A DNA stretch of 64,000 bases from positions 54,723,101-54,787,100 of the forward strand of contig NC_085051.1 in NCBI RefSeq assembly GCF_963662255.1. The letters run 5' to 3'. A program made the position numbers and the translations under genes. The notes beneath the pieces are model-generated. The model saw nothing but the letters and a program-made list of their open reading frames with translations, did no database searches and was not told the origin of the DNA. The stretch is from Cinclus cinclus. Taxonomy: Eukaryota; Chordata; Aves; Passeriformes; Cinclidae. This document shows positions 37,710-48,790 of this stretch, piece by piece; position 1 is the first letter of the stretch, and each line of letters begins with the position of its first letter.

Positions 37710-40700
37710 TGTTTCCTGCAGGGCTGGAGAAATCATGGGCCGTGCTTGCTGCAGCCTCCCAGGAGTCTGGCTTTTCTGTGTCTGCAAATGTCACGCTGTG
37801 TGCCCTGAGACTGCTCTGCACACTGGACCTATAACCTTGCACCAGGCACGGCTCTTTCCTGCCCGCTGCCATCCAGGGAGCAAACACAACAGGAGACAGA
37901 AGTCCATCACAGGGGAATGCTTGCTTCTCACTGCTGCAAGGGAACACCTGGCATCAGTTCCATCCTAGGGACAGACCTCCTTGCTCTGTCATCCCTGCCT
38001 CGGGCAGGTCCGTACACTTTGCATCCAGACTATTCACCTGCAGTCACTCTATGCAGCACATGCAGAAACCTAAAGGGGTTAGGGTTTCATACAGGATCCT
38101 CAGAGTGTTCAGGCTAGATCAGATTTGTAAGGCTATTAGCACATTATAAATCAGTACATTCCCCATCTACTTTCTTCACTTCTGTGGGAAAAGAAGGCCC
38201 ACACAGTACCTTGAGGTTCCAGACACAGTTTAAGTATCATCAGGATTTGTTAAAAGACTGTTTTTGCAGTGTCTGATCCACCAGAAGTAAGTGGGTTCCT
38301 GTCAGCCTCATTGTCTCAAGGAGTTTTTTTTTGTCCACTACTTGGGCCCTGGCATGAACAATACTCAGCACTCATTGAAATCAATAAAAAGACTTAGGAT
38401 GGCTCCAGGAAACATTTTCCTCATTTACAGGAGAATGTCACAGCCGTATCCTGTGGAGAGAGCCACCAAGGTGAAGCAAGGTGACTGAGATCATGCAGCA
38501 ATTGAGTGGCAGAGGCTCCAGTTCCTTTGCACCACACTGAAAAACATCCCCAGACAGGAGGATTGATGCCACAGGAGTATTTCAGAGCCTCACATGGTTG
38601 AAGGAGAGACAGAAGTCTTGTGCAGACAAGAATGAAGAATCAAAGCATGATTTAAGAATGAGGCAGGAAGAGATCACTTGCTGGATGGTCCAGAAACTCT
38701 TAAAGCTGAGGTCTGGCTCTTGATCTCTGCTCTGAGAGTTGGAGACTTAAATCTCCATAAGATGATTTTACGGTGATAACTTCAAGGACAGTCTTGGAAG
38801 AGAAAACCAGCAGTCCCAGTTGCCATCAGTCCTTACCAGAGCTGGAGAAGGCACTGATCATGAAGATTTAACGAGGAGGATTTGCAATTAACTGGCTGTT
38901 AATAGTCCCCAGGCACTACCTGTTGCTTGCTCTGTAGATGGCAGCACAAGGAAACCAACCAGCTTCATGAACTGTGCGAGGCAAGTACAGAGGTCTGTCA
39001 TTAACAGGGTCAGTGGAGGGAGTTATTTCACCTGAGACTTGAACCACTTTCAATTTTTAACAGCAATGGGTTAAGAAAACAAGAAAGAAGCCATGGCTGC
39101 GAACAAGTAGTAAAAGAGACTCGTAAAGAAAGAGAGGTCTTATGTCATGTGGAGATAGCCTTCAGCTCATAAAACCCTCTGATGGTTACCACATAACTGC
39201 AGCTCAAGGGAAGAAAGCCACCTGATTAGGCTTATTAAGAGTCTGTGTTCTTTGGGGCACAAGCATGACTTTTATTCTGTGTTTAAATAGCAAATAGGGA
39301 CTCATTGTCTCAATCCCCAAGTGTTTTTGCAAAAGGGGCTGGTATGGCAAAATTTATCAAAACACAACATGTTCTAAAGTGCTTGGAATTTCCATTTGAA
39401 AATGTGGGTAGCTAATAGTTCTCAATCACATCCTCTGTGTATGTGCCCTGAAATAATTTTGTTGCATTTTGATAAAGCTTGGTTTTGCAAGTTAAAGCCA
39501 TAAATACGCCCTCCTGTAGAAAGACAAGGCTTTTGTTTTTCCTTCCATGGGGCACACTGGAAAGGGAGCCTGGAGGGACCTTCATCTCATGAACTCTCAG
39601 GGATGCTATTTCTGAGCACTGATTTCCTACTTGGGATGTAGATCTTGACCCCCGTGCCCCCGGCCGACTAGTTTGCATAAACAAAGAGCATCGCAAAGAA
39701 GTTAAAGCCGGATGTACCTACAGCAAATAAATCTCTTCCTCTCTGACAAACAGAGGATGAATTGACCTTTTGCACGTCATGTCTGGTTGTCTGACCAAAG
39801 CTGTCAGTCACAACTTTCTCTCTGGAAGCCTTGGAGGAGAAAAGGGATAAAAGGGACATAAAAGTGACATCAGTAAGACTAAAACAATGAATGACAGGAT
39901 TTCCTCTACCATCTCCATTACTTGGTTCCTACAAGTTTTCCAATCGTGGCTGGTCAAATCCCAGACAGTGTCTGTATGCATTTGACTCACGCAGGGTGAA
40001 CTAATAAACCATTGCCTGTCACTCCTGTCCCAGCCCCATTTTTGCGTTCATTTTTCTGGAAACGGTTCAGAGAACAAGTTCACTAGCCTGAACATTTGGG
40101 CTGGAGTGAATTTTAAAGCAAATATCTGGGGTCTCTGCAAACACAAAATTCACCACACTTCTGGGCTGGAACGTTTGTAGCTGAGAAGTGGGTACTTTCT
40201 GCTCTATGGACAAGAGATTCCTGGGAGACGCCCTGTAATTCACACATCCAATCAAGCCCTTGCAATTCTCCTCAAATTTCAGGTGGTGAATCCTAGAAGC
40301 ACACCACGGGAGTCACACCACGAATTACAGCAGGAATTATTATATCATGAGTCACGGGAAATTAATTTGTGAGAGCTGGACACTGCTCCTGGGCAATCTG
40401 GCCATGCCCAGACCAGGGGGGACATGAACTCCAAGGCAGAGCATGTCTCCTTTCCAGCCTTGTGGAGGGAATCCTTCCCTGGTGAACGGGGGAGACAGGA
40501 TGGGGAATCATGCATAGCCAGCATTCCCTGGCACAGATTGGAGGCTCAGGAGAAGAATATTTATCAGTTCCATGCTGGCTTTCTGAGCACTGATGTGGCT
40601 GGATGATTTAGGGCGAGTTGTTTGTGCAGTTTCACTAACAATGTGGCATGCAGTAAAATGTCACAGACAATTCCATCCCAGTGAGATTTTTCCTCAGTCA

Positions 40701-40800
40701 CACAGGACCTTGTTTTCTGGTGTATATCATCTGGACCTACTGGACCTGCATGTGTTTATTCCAGTGAAGGCTCTGACCCAGCAATCTCTGTAAGATGTGG
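37710..40800. other. Unique non-coding DNA with a possible LTR-like patch
   Basis: No gene was recognised. The segment at 39640-40045 is treated separately as a doubtful LTR-like element. The rest is mixed sequence with no repeat family or coding signature that I can name. Confidence 0.5.
39640..40045 (+). mobile_element. Possible solo LTR-like fragment
   Basis: The segment starts in a CpG-containing 'cccccggccgactag' string and ends in an AATAAA-type signal. That signal is in 'gaactaataaaccattgcc', followed by 'tgtcactcctgtcccagccc', an arrangement seen in R/U5 parts of avian endogenous retrovirus LTRs. I could not define TG...CA ends, a target-site duplication or internal gag/pol sequence. 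It may equally be unique sequence. Confidence 0.2.
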
Positions 40801-40870
40801 GTATACATATATATATATATATATAAATATATATACACACAGACACACATGTGTATATGTATATGTATAA
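40801..40870. repeat. Compound (TA)n/(CA)n microsatellite
   Basis: About nine TA units are followed by TAAATATATATA, then ACACACAGACACACA, then GTGTATATGTATATGTATA. The two arms are partly self-complementary (TATACACAC... with GTGTATA), so the tract could form a hairpin. It is interrupted, which suggests an older locus than the hexanucleotide array at 30 kb. Confidence 0.9.
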
Positions 40871-41632
40871 TCTCCAGTTTGTAGGGTCAATATGCAGGGC
40901 AGCCTGTAAAGAGAATCACCCTCACGTGGGTCATGAAACTGTAGTGTGAGACCTTGGAGTACAAGTGCTGCCCCTTGGATGCTAACTGAGGCTTTGGAGC
41001 CTTTTCCCAGCCTTTCAGTTATGTGTGAAATGTGAAAATACAGGGTAACCTCCTCCCCACGGACTGAGAACTAACCAAGCCCTGCTAAAGCCTCCTTCCA
41101 GACCTCCTGGGAATGGGAACACTGAGACAGCAGCTGCTGCAGAGGAGACTGTGGACTTGTGGTAGCTCCAGGACCCTTCCCCGTCCTGTTCATACTGAGT
41201 TGGTCCAAAATCAGCAGTGATGTTGAGACAGTAGAGCCGGGCTCCTGGATGGCTGCTGAGCTCAATTCTCATTTGGGCTGACCTGCAGTGCTGGTGTAAA
41301 TCCAGACTAATTTGGCCACTGTCTTTTCTTGTGGGAATGATGCCTGGAATGCACATCTGTATAATTTTTGTCCTTTTTAAAGGCAGATTCCAAGCTTGTG
41401 AGGACACAGCATATCGGGCAAGAAGACTTGCACCATTGACTAAAGCAGAGAGGGGATCAGTATTCCTGCTGGGACAGGCTGAGTTGTCTCCATTTTCCAG
41501 TCCATCCTGGAAACAGGGACTGTTTTCTCAGACTCCAGAGGGTAAACTGGGAAATCCATCCAGAGCTCTAAAGTTCACATCTGGAAAACTCAAACTCAAA
41601 ACTGCACCTACCTCTAGAAAGATGGGCCTTTC

Positions 41633-41693
41633 AGGGAAAAAGGGAAGAAAAGAAAAGGGAAGAAAGGAACAAGAACAAGAGCAACAACAAAAC
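41633..41693. repeat. Purine-rich A/G tract grading into (CAA)n
   Basis: AGGGAAGAAAAG-type units grade into GAACAAGAACAAGAGCAACAACAA. In one frame it encodes a Lys/Gly/Glu/Gln-rich segment, a composition effect. Confidence 0.7.
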
Positions 41694-43971
41694 CCTGGGT
41701 TGATTCAGATTAGAAGGCAAGGGGGCAACTTATTTCCTGGTGATCCTAGTTGCTTTGTATCTCAGAGGAATGTAGCCCATACATTTATTTCTACCCTCTC
41801 CATTCTCCTAATGCTTCAAGGGCTTTCCCTTGAAAACACCACATGTAAAGCAAACAAAAGCAAACAAAATCCCTGCAGTGCCCATTGTGTTTCTGCAGCA
41901 ATTTTGAAAAGAAGGGTGCAGGTTGAGCTTGTCACAGACCATTCCTTCATTTTGGATTTGGATGCATGAGCCTGCAGGGGGGGCTAACAAGGAGTACACC
42001 TGGATGTTGGGTACAGGTGACCCACAGGCTGCACTCAATTCCCTGGAAGGGACCCAGCTGCATCCTTTGGGCTCTGTGTGTGCTTCTCCACATGCAGCCT
42101 GGTCCCAGTCCTGCCCTTCTCACTGAAATGGAGGGGGAGAAGAAAAGTAGGATGGGAAAAATATAATAGAACAGTAGAGGCTCCACTCTAATTCTAGGTC
42201 AGGTATGTCAGCAACCTTCAATTTTTGTGGATCCTGCATTTAATAGTTCCTCCTACTGTCACAGAGGTTTCTAGTGCAACACAGCAACCCACAGGCTGGA
42301 GGACAGAAAGTGTCACTGTGCCTCCTTTCACTTGGCTCACTGCTCCATGAAGACTTTTTCTGGCAGCTGTGAGCACTGGGAAAGGGCTTGGATGTTGTTT
42401 TAAGAGCAGTATAACCTCTCGTTCTGCTGCCCCAGTGGCCAACTCCCAGTGCTGGCCTGGGGTTTACTCTGCCAGAAAGGCTTGGAGTGTACCCCCTCAG
42501 GCACCCCCTGTTTATCTACACAACATGGCTGTGGGAAGTGCAGTTAGCCCTGAAAAAAAATAATAAATTGACATGGAGTGACTGACAGGCAGATGAAGGC
42601 TCAGAACCCTAAAAGGATTAAGATAAAAATAGAAGGAAAATGAGGAACAGGGCTGTGTGATTTTCCCAGGGGTGGCACAGGTAGGGCAGGATTCCTGACA
42701 GCTGGGTGGCTCCTGGTAGATTTGCCACTCCTCAGGCTACTTCTGTCCATGCCCTGAAACTCTTGGATAAAAAGTCTGAGAAGAGCAGGGGGCTGGCAGG
42801 CAGGGGAGGCCAGGGCTTCTCCTTGTATCTTCAGATGCAGCTCAGCCAGTATCACATCACGCTGGGCTAGCAATCACATTCACTTCAGTTCCCAAGCTAA
42901 AGCAGCATATAATATCTCAGTAATTTTCCATCCATCCATTCAGTCTCATACACTCAGCATTTACTATCATCAACTTTATTGTCTCTTCCAATGCAAACAG
43001 CCCTGCAGCACAGCCTTTATCTTCCCCTCCTTATCTCCAGGCTTCCAGGCAAGGGGAGCCCTCTGGAAAAAGTGAGATTTTTCTCAAAGAGAAACATGAT
43101 TGCAGGCAGTTGACTTCAGATAGACTCTGCTACTTCTCACTTTAGTAGTGGAGAGGCAACCCTGTTAGGAGTCCATGTATTTAAGTGGAATGTTTCAACA
43201 GCTGTGAAAAACCCCATCCTGCTGCTGAGAGAGATTCAGATGGCTCCAGCCAGCAGAAACCAGGGAAACTGTGTAGCCTGACAAAATGGGGCATTGCCTG
43301 GTATTTGTTTGGAGCAGTGATTTTTGTCAGGAGTTTTCCTCAGACAGAAGCTCCCTTCCTCATGGTGCTGCATTCACCAGCAACTGGGATATGGGAGGGG
43401 CACCTCGCATTTTTTTCCTGATACAGGTGGATTCCAGGGCACATGAATCCACGAAACAGTTCAGGAAGATGCAGGGAAACAGAGCAGATGCTTCTCCAGA
43501 CCATTGCTGGTGGCCTTGAGGGCTCAGGGAAGGATGCAGGTACTGCCATGCTCAGAGCAAGACTCATGGGGTGTGAGCATCACAGCGCAGAGTCTGTACT
43601 GTTCTGCAGGCTGGAAATTGTATCCACTTGGTTCAGTTTCTTTAAAAGACACTCAAAAGTATTTGGTGAAGCTGAAAGAAGCCTTGACTTGAAAGAGGAA
43701 GTCTGGATTGAAATCCTAACTGCTTTCAATACTCTAAGTCCACATGTGAAGCATGATTTAAACTGAGATATGTGTTGCCTAACTCAAATGATTGCAGTGA
43801 CAGCCACATTAACCTCTCTGGCACCAGAAAGATCACACCCCTCTAATACCAGCTCTAAACAACAAAATACATGCCAGTTTAAAAGTTAACACACAACTGG
43901 CATTATCTTTTTTCTCTCCAGGCTGTGCCAAGACACTCTTTTCTTATGAAGAGTTGATCCAGCTCAATTTA

Positions 43972-44002
43972 GAAAAATAAAAAGAAAAAGAAAAAAAAAA
44001 AA
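43972..44002. repeat. A-rich tract (AAAAAG)n/poly-A
   Basis: A-rich units AAAATAAAAAGAAAAAG end in a run of 12 A. No retroposed sequence was recognised upstream. Confidence 0.7.
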
Positions 44003-45163
44003 TCAATTCTCTGAGTCTGAATCCCAGCACTTGGCAAGCTGCACCCTAGTGAGTACTTCTCGAAGCAGGACATATCTTGTTCTCTGGAAAAGCTTAAAAC
44101 CCAACACCTCGGGGTGCATTATTGCAGGAACTTTTTATCACGAGGGAGCAGTTTCCTGAAATCACACAGTGAAAGGGGTGTGAGAAGGTATGGAGTCTTT
44201 TTTTCATTCTGCTCTGGTGGAAACACCTTCTGCAGAAGCAAGATTACTTACAGGCAGGTTAGACTTATGCTGCAGCTCTCTTGTTCTATGGTCACATAGC
44301 ATCACAAACCACAGCTGAAGTCTGGCCTGTTTGGAGGTCAGTAGAAGTGAGCCACCAGGTATTCTGTTGAAAGGAACACTTTGACCAGCTACTATATTTG
44401 GAAAGGCCAACATTAAGCAGAGCTTGAACACCGAGTACATCCTCAAGGTCTGGAGTGCAGCAGGATCTCTAGGACAGCATCCCATGAAAGCAGGGATGCC
44501 ATAATAGAGTGCCAAGGGATGCTATATAAATATGTCATTTACAGTGACTCACTCTTCCCACAGATTCTTGTCTGTGCCGTGTTGCTATTAGTGTTAGAAG
44601 CAATTTGTGGGTGAGACGGTGTTTCACCAAGGACAATATCTGTGATTCAACACTTTCTCCCATCCCACTAAATTTCAGAGCATGTAAAGGAGATGCTTGG
44701 GTAGGAGACACGTTTCATAGCTCCTCCATGTTCAGCTGGAGGCTGAATTCTCACTTCCCTGACCCAAACCTTTTTGCTTTATCAGTACTGTGGCTCTGCC
44801 TGGGAGCTCCAGCCAAAGCTCAGGTGGTGGCTGTGCTGGTGCTGTACACAAACATGCCCCTGACAGCCCCCTGGTGAGAGCAGGCACCAGGCTAATGCAT
44901 ATTTGCAAACTCTTCTTCTCTCTCTATCACACTCCCTCCACACATCACCTATTTTTGGAGTAAACATCCCCATTGCTTGTTACCCACACTCCAATAGATT
45001 CCTACCAAAATTGCCTGACTTTGTGGCTCCGGATGAAGCTGTTGCTCTGAGCAAGTACAGACAGACAGAGCGATTGCCATAGCAACAGAAGTTGTGTGTG
45101 AAATCCCTGGGAACCAGTCCTCTTCCCCCACCCATTCAGGTCCCTTTTCAGATTTCTTTCCTC

Positions 45164-45190
45164 TTTTTATTTTTTTTATTTTTTTTATTT
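45164..45190. repeat. (TTTTTTTA)n short repeat
   Basis: Three T-rich units, each closed by a single A, with spacing of about eight to nine bases. Confidence 0.7.
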
Positions 45191-46436
45191 CCCAAGGTGC
45201 TAGTGCCAATTCATTCCTCGTGCTGAACACCTAGGGAGATGCTTTGAAAGCAGCCTGCCGGGTTATGATAGCACACCACAAATTACTGCAGGGGCAGGAC
45301 AACTTTGTGGAGCATCATATTGGAAAAACACACCCTGCTGTGTCTTGAGAAAATCTTAATAAGGAGAATTGGAAGAGGGCAGACAGTGGGAGAGTTGCTG
45401 CCTGCATTTAGGACCTCAGGAGCATATGCCAAATTCATTCCTGATCAGATCTGCACTGAGCTATTTACTTTTTGAGACTCTAAGTCAACAGATGTGCATC
45501 AAAACAAATTAAAACCATTTAACATCAAGCTGCTAATGGCTAGAACCACACAAAATAATGCAGGTTATTAACCCCATAATAAGGAGCTCATTAAAATGGG
45601 AATTGCCAATTAGGTTGCTTAGGAGTTCCATTAGGAGAAATACAAGCAACAGAAAAAACCACTGAATATTTGTCAGTAGCTGGGTGCAGCACACTGTGAA
45701 GACTGATGGCCAGGGAGATGTGTCCTACTGGTGTAGACTGGAAGCATTGCCAAGGGCTAAAGCACAACCAAACTGTCATAAACTGCAACAGGATAAATTT
45801 CAAATGCTTCATGAACTCAACTCAGACCTCAATGAGGTGCATATTATGCAGGGAGTGCTGGAAATTTCATTGTTGGTAAGGGTTAAGGATACCAGTGCTA
45901 CCACTCACATTTGTGTTTGTATTGACATTTAACTTCCCTTGGCAAGCAGTGCTTCCTTCAGATCAAAAGGAGCATTTTTAAACACCCTTTGGACATGATG
46001 ATCAGCCCAAAACTTACCAAAAGCTTTTTATGTTGTAATCTCTGACAAGACAGACATTAAATAGGGCAGCTATAGGCAGCATGACCTTGCACATAGATTT
46101 CCCCAAACTGCTTTTGAGAAGAGTTTTACTACTCTAGTCTGTGCTCTGCATTTTACTCTTTCTCACAGCTCTGCATTTTTAACTTATTCTTCCTAGGTAC
46201 TGGCATTTTTATGTCATCTGGAGGGAGCTGGCAGCCTCTCAGTGCTTGCTTTGCTTTATATATGTAAAAATATATTTTCCCCAACATACTGAAAATGACA
46301 TGCACGGGAGAGACCTTTAAGCTTTATTTTGTTGCTGTGTAAAAGTAGCACAATAATGTCCTCATGTTGAAATCCCAATTTCCCAAATGGCATCCGTCTT
46401 GCTTTCTCAATCACACTTGAACAGATTTCAGATAGT

Positions 46437-46550
46437 ACAGAATCACAGAATATGCTGAGTTGGAAAGGACCCACAAGGATCACCGAGTCCAACTCTTAGC
46501 CCTGCACAGCACCATCCCCAAGAATCACACCATGTGCCTGAGACTATCAC
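46437..46550 (-). mobile_element. CR1 LINE 3'-end fragment, different subfamily
   Basis: The plus strand reads acagaatcacagaatatgc, then tgagttggaaaggacccac, aaggatcaccgagtccaac, ccctgcacagcacc and ccatgtgcctgag. This is the reverse complement of a CR1 3' end with the 'gacccacaaggatca' signature. As I recall it, that signature is frequent in passerine and other neoavian genomes, and it differs from the subfamilies at 3971, 14093 and 37575. It ends near 46550 where similarity fades. Confidence 0.9.
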
Positions 46551-48503
46551 TCACACACTTAACTCTCTCTAAACCAGATTTGAGCTGAATGTTCCTGAAC
46601 AGGATTTTAGACATATTAGGAATGAGACAAACATTTAAATGTTTCTGACTTTAAAAAATGCTTTAAAAAAGGAAAATTCTTATTTTCCCTTCTGAAGTCA
46701 GAGAAAGCCCCAAAGTGTCAGGTGCTTTGTAAGGTGAGAGAAGGAAGAAGGGAGCAGGAAAAGCTGGTGTGATGCCTGAGTGCGCAGGGTTTTTGTGGCA
46801 GACACAGTTTCCTGAAGCGCTCTGAAAGCATTCCAAAGGGGCTCTTTTTCCTCAGGAAATGATCCAGCACTGACCCTGGGAGGACACAGCTGTGATAACC
46901 ACATTCTGGGCACACCCCAAGGGTCCTACACCACCTACACCTATACCTAAGGGACCACACCACCTGGGAATAAGAATTGCTCCCAGCCTAAATGCTAGTC
47001 TTCCCACAGGGACTGAACTTCCAGAAGGTACATTCAGCCAAGTAAGTCCTTTCACTTTGACAACATCCACCTTTATCCATGCTTTACCTTCACCCCCTGA
47101 GAGAAATGGGAAATCTCTGCAGTGTCAAGCTCAATAGCATGTCAGGATATATCCCACTGTGGATTTATACTGTACTGCCCAGCGCTGGGGTGAGCTCAGC
47201 TGGGAAAGTGGATTTTGCTGTGCTGGAATGCTACCCCTGGAGCTAACACACCTTTGGGAAAGCTTCATTCCAGCCCCTCCTTAGGCCAGCCTGCAGTCCC
47301 TTTGGAGAGCTCTGCTCCTGGTTCTTGGTTTCACTCATAGTACCAACAACTCCGGGGGAAAACGAAGCCATGATGGGGGAGAGCACAGGAGTTAACTGCT
47401 CCATCCCGCAGCATCTTTAGTTCCTGAGAGGGTGTGGAGATGAGACACCACACAAGGGACCACCAGCATGTGGCAACTCCAGGCAAGTACAAATCTCTGC
47501 CATATCATGGGCTTGTGAGAGCAACGTGTGTGTGCTTCTTTTTGGTATTACTAGACTGGCACTTCAAGGGGAAGAATTATGTGAGCATGTCAGTAATAGC
47601 TTTATGCAATCCAAGGTGAGCATTTGAAAGTTATTTAATAGGCAAAACTGTGCTTTGAACAGTCAGCAAATCAAGGTCATCTCAGTCAACAAAACCACAA
47701 AGAACAGCAAAAGTGCTAAATCGGTATGGTCATATATTTACAGTGAATAATTTAAGCAGCTCCAGAGCTGAAACCAAGATTTTCTTCAATGCTTTGAATT
47801 TAGCTCTGTTTTCAGAACTACTTAAAATGGTAAATTATGTTCTTTTATCCCACTTCTGGAAACTCGGTCCCTCCTGTCATGACTTCATAAGGGATATTTA
47901 CCTTAAAGTTTGAGCAGGGACAGGTCCTGTTCTCTTTCATCTCTTCCAAGACATTAACTTTTGCACATATGCTTACTGAAGACAGAAACTGAGATAAAAC
48001 AGGTTTTACTAGTGTTGTTCGAGAAAGCATTAAAAAGATGTTAAGTATATTTAAAATTAGAACTGTGCTGTAATCTCAGCTGGTATAGACTGACATATTT
48101 CCAATGGTGTAATGGATCTATGCCAAATTACATCAGCTGGCCACAGCATAAGATGTTAAAACCAACTGGAAAACTCATCTGATATTTAAAAGCAACATAT
48201 GGGAGCAGCAGAGACTTCAGGAATATACTTCATTTAGGGTATTTTGAAAACAGAATATGTCCTACAGTAGTGTGGAAAGAGGTGTATTAACTTGTATCTA
48301 TGTCCTGTGGGCAGTAATTAAAATTTAAATCTTATTAATGTTGCTCCACATCTTACTTAACTGTATTTTTCCTGGTCTTCTGGGGTAAATGAGTAGAAAC
48401 TGAATGATGCATTGTCACATGTGTGTTTAGGAAAAACAAATTTCAAATGAAAGAACAGAAATGCTGACCCTGGCAGGACTTGCTTTTTCAAAATACATAG
48501 ATT
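46551..48503. other. Unique non-coding DNA, no gene recognised
   Basis: An imperfect local duplication sits at 46917-46970 ('aagggtcctacaccacct' and 'aagggaccacaccacct'). No coding or RNA gene signal was recognised; frames are under 85 codons. Confidence 0.5.
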
Positions 48504-48790
48504 GGAGAGAGACTGTTTACAAGGGCATGTAGTTACAGGACAAGGGGGAATGGAAAGAGAATAGGTTTAAATTAGATATTAGGAAGAAAGTCTTCCCTGT
48601 GAGGGTGGTGAGGCCCTGGAACACACTGTCCAGAGAAGCTGTGGGTGCCCAGTTCCTGGAAGTGCTCAAAGCCAGGCTGGATGGGCTTGGAGCAACCTGG
48701 TCTGGTGGAAGGGGTCCCTGCCAGTGGCAAAAGGATTGAAACTGGGTGATGTTTAACGTCCCTTCCAACCCTGTCTGTTCCATGATTCTA
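48504..48790 (+). mobile_element. CR1 LINE 3' region, well preserved
   Basis: The plus strand follows CR1 closely from 'ggagagagactgtttacaag' through 'acaggacaagggggaatgg', 'attagatattaggaagaaag' and 'cttccctgtgagggtggtga'. It continues through 'ggccctggaacacactgtcc', 'agagaagctgtgggtgccc' and 'cttccaaccctgtctgttcc', and ends in the tail 'atgattcta'. It covers the end of ORF2 and the whole 3' UTR, about 290 bases. It shows fewer indels against the remembered consensus than most other copies here, so it is probably among the younger insertions. Confidence 0.95.

Larger units (their letters stand above)
40871..46436. other. Unique non-coding DNA, no gene recognised
   Basis: The longest open frame of the window (212 codons, 41331-41969 plus) lies here. 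It passes through a purine-rich tract (41633-41693) and has no domain I know, so I do not call it a gene. Simple tracts are A-rich (43972-44002) and (T)7A units (45164-45190). An AT-rich block with several TAAT/ATTA cores lies at 45480-45610. No transposon was recognised. Confidence 0.5.

Noticed and set aside
45571..45585. CCATAATAAGG as an SRF CArG box
   Set aside because: The AT core is seven bases rather than six, so it is not a canonical CArG box.
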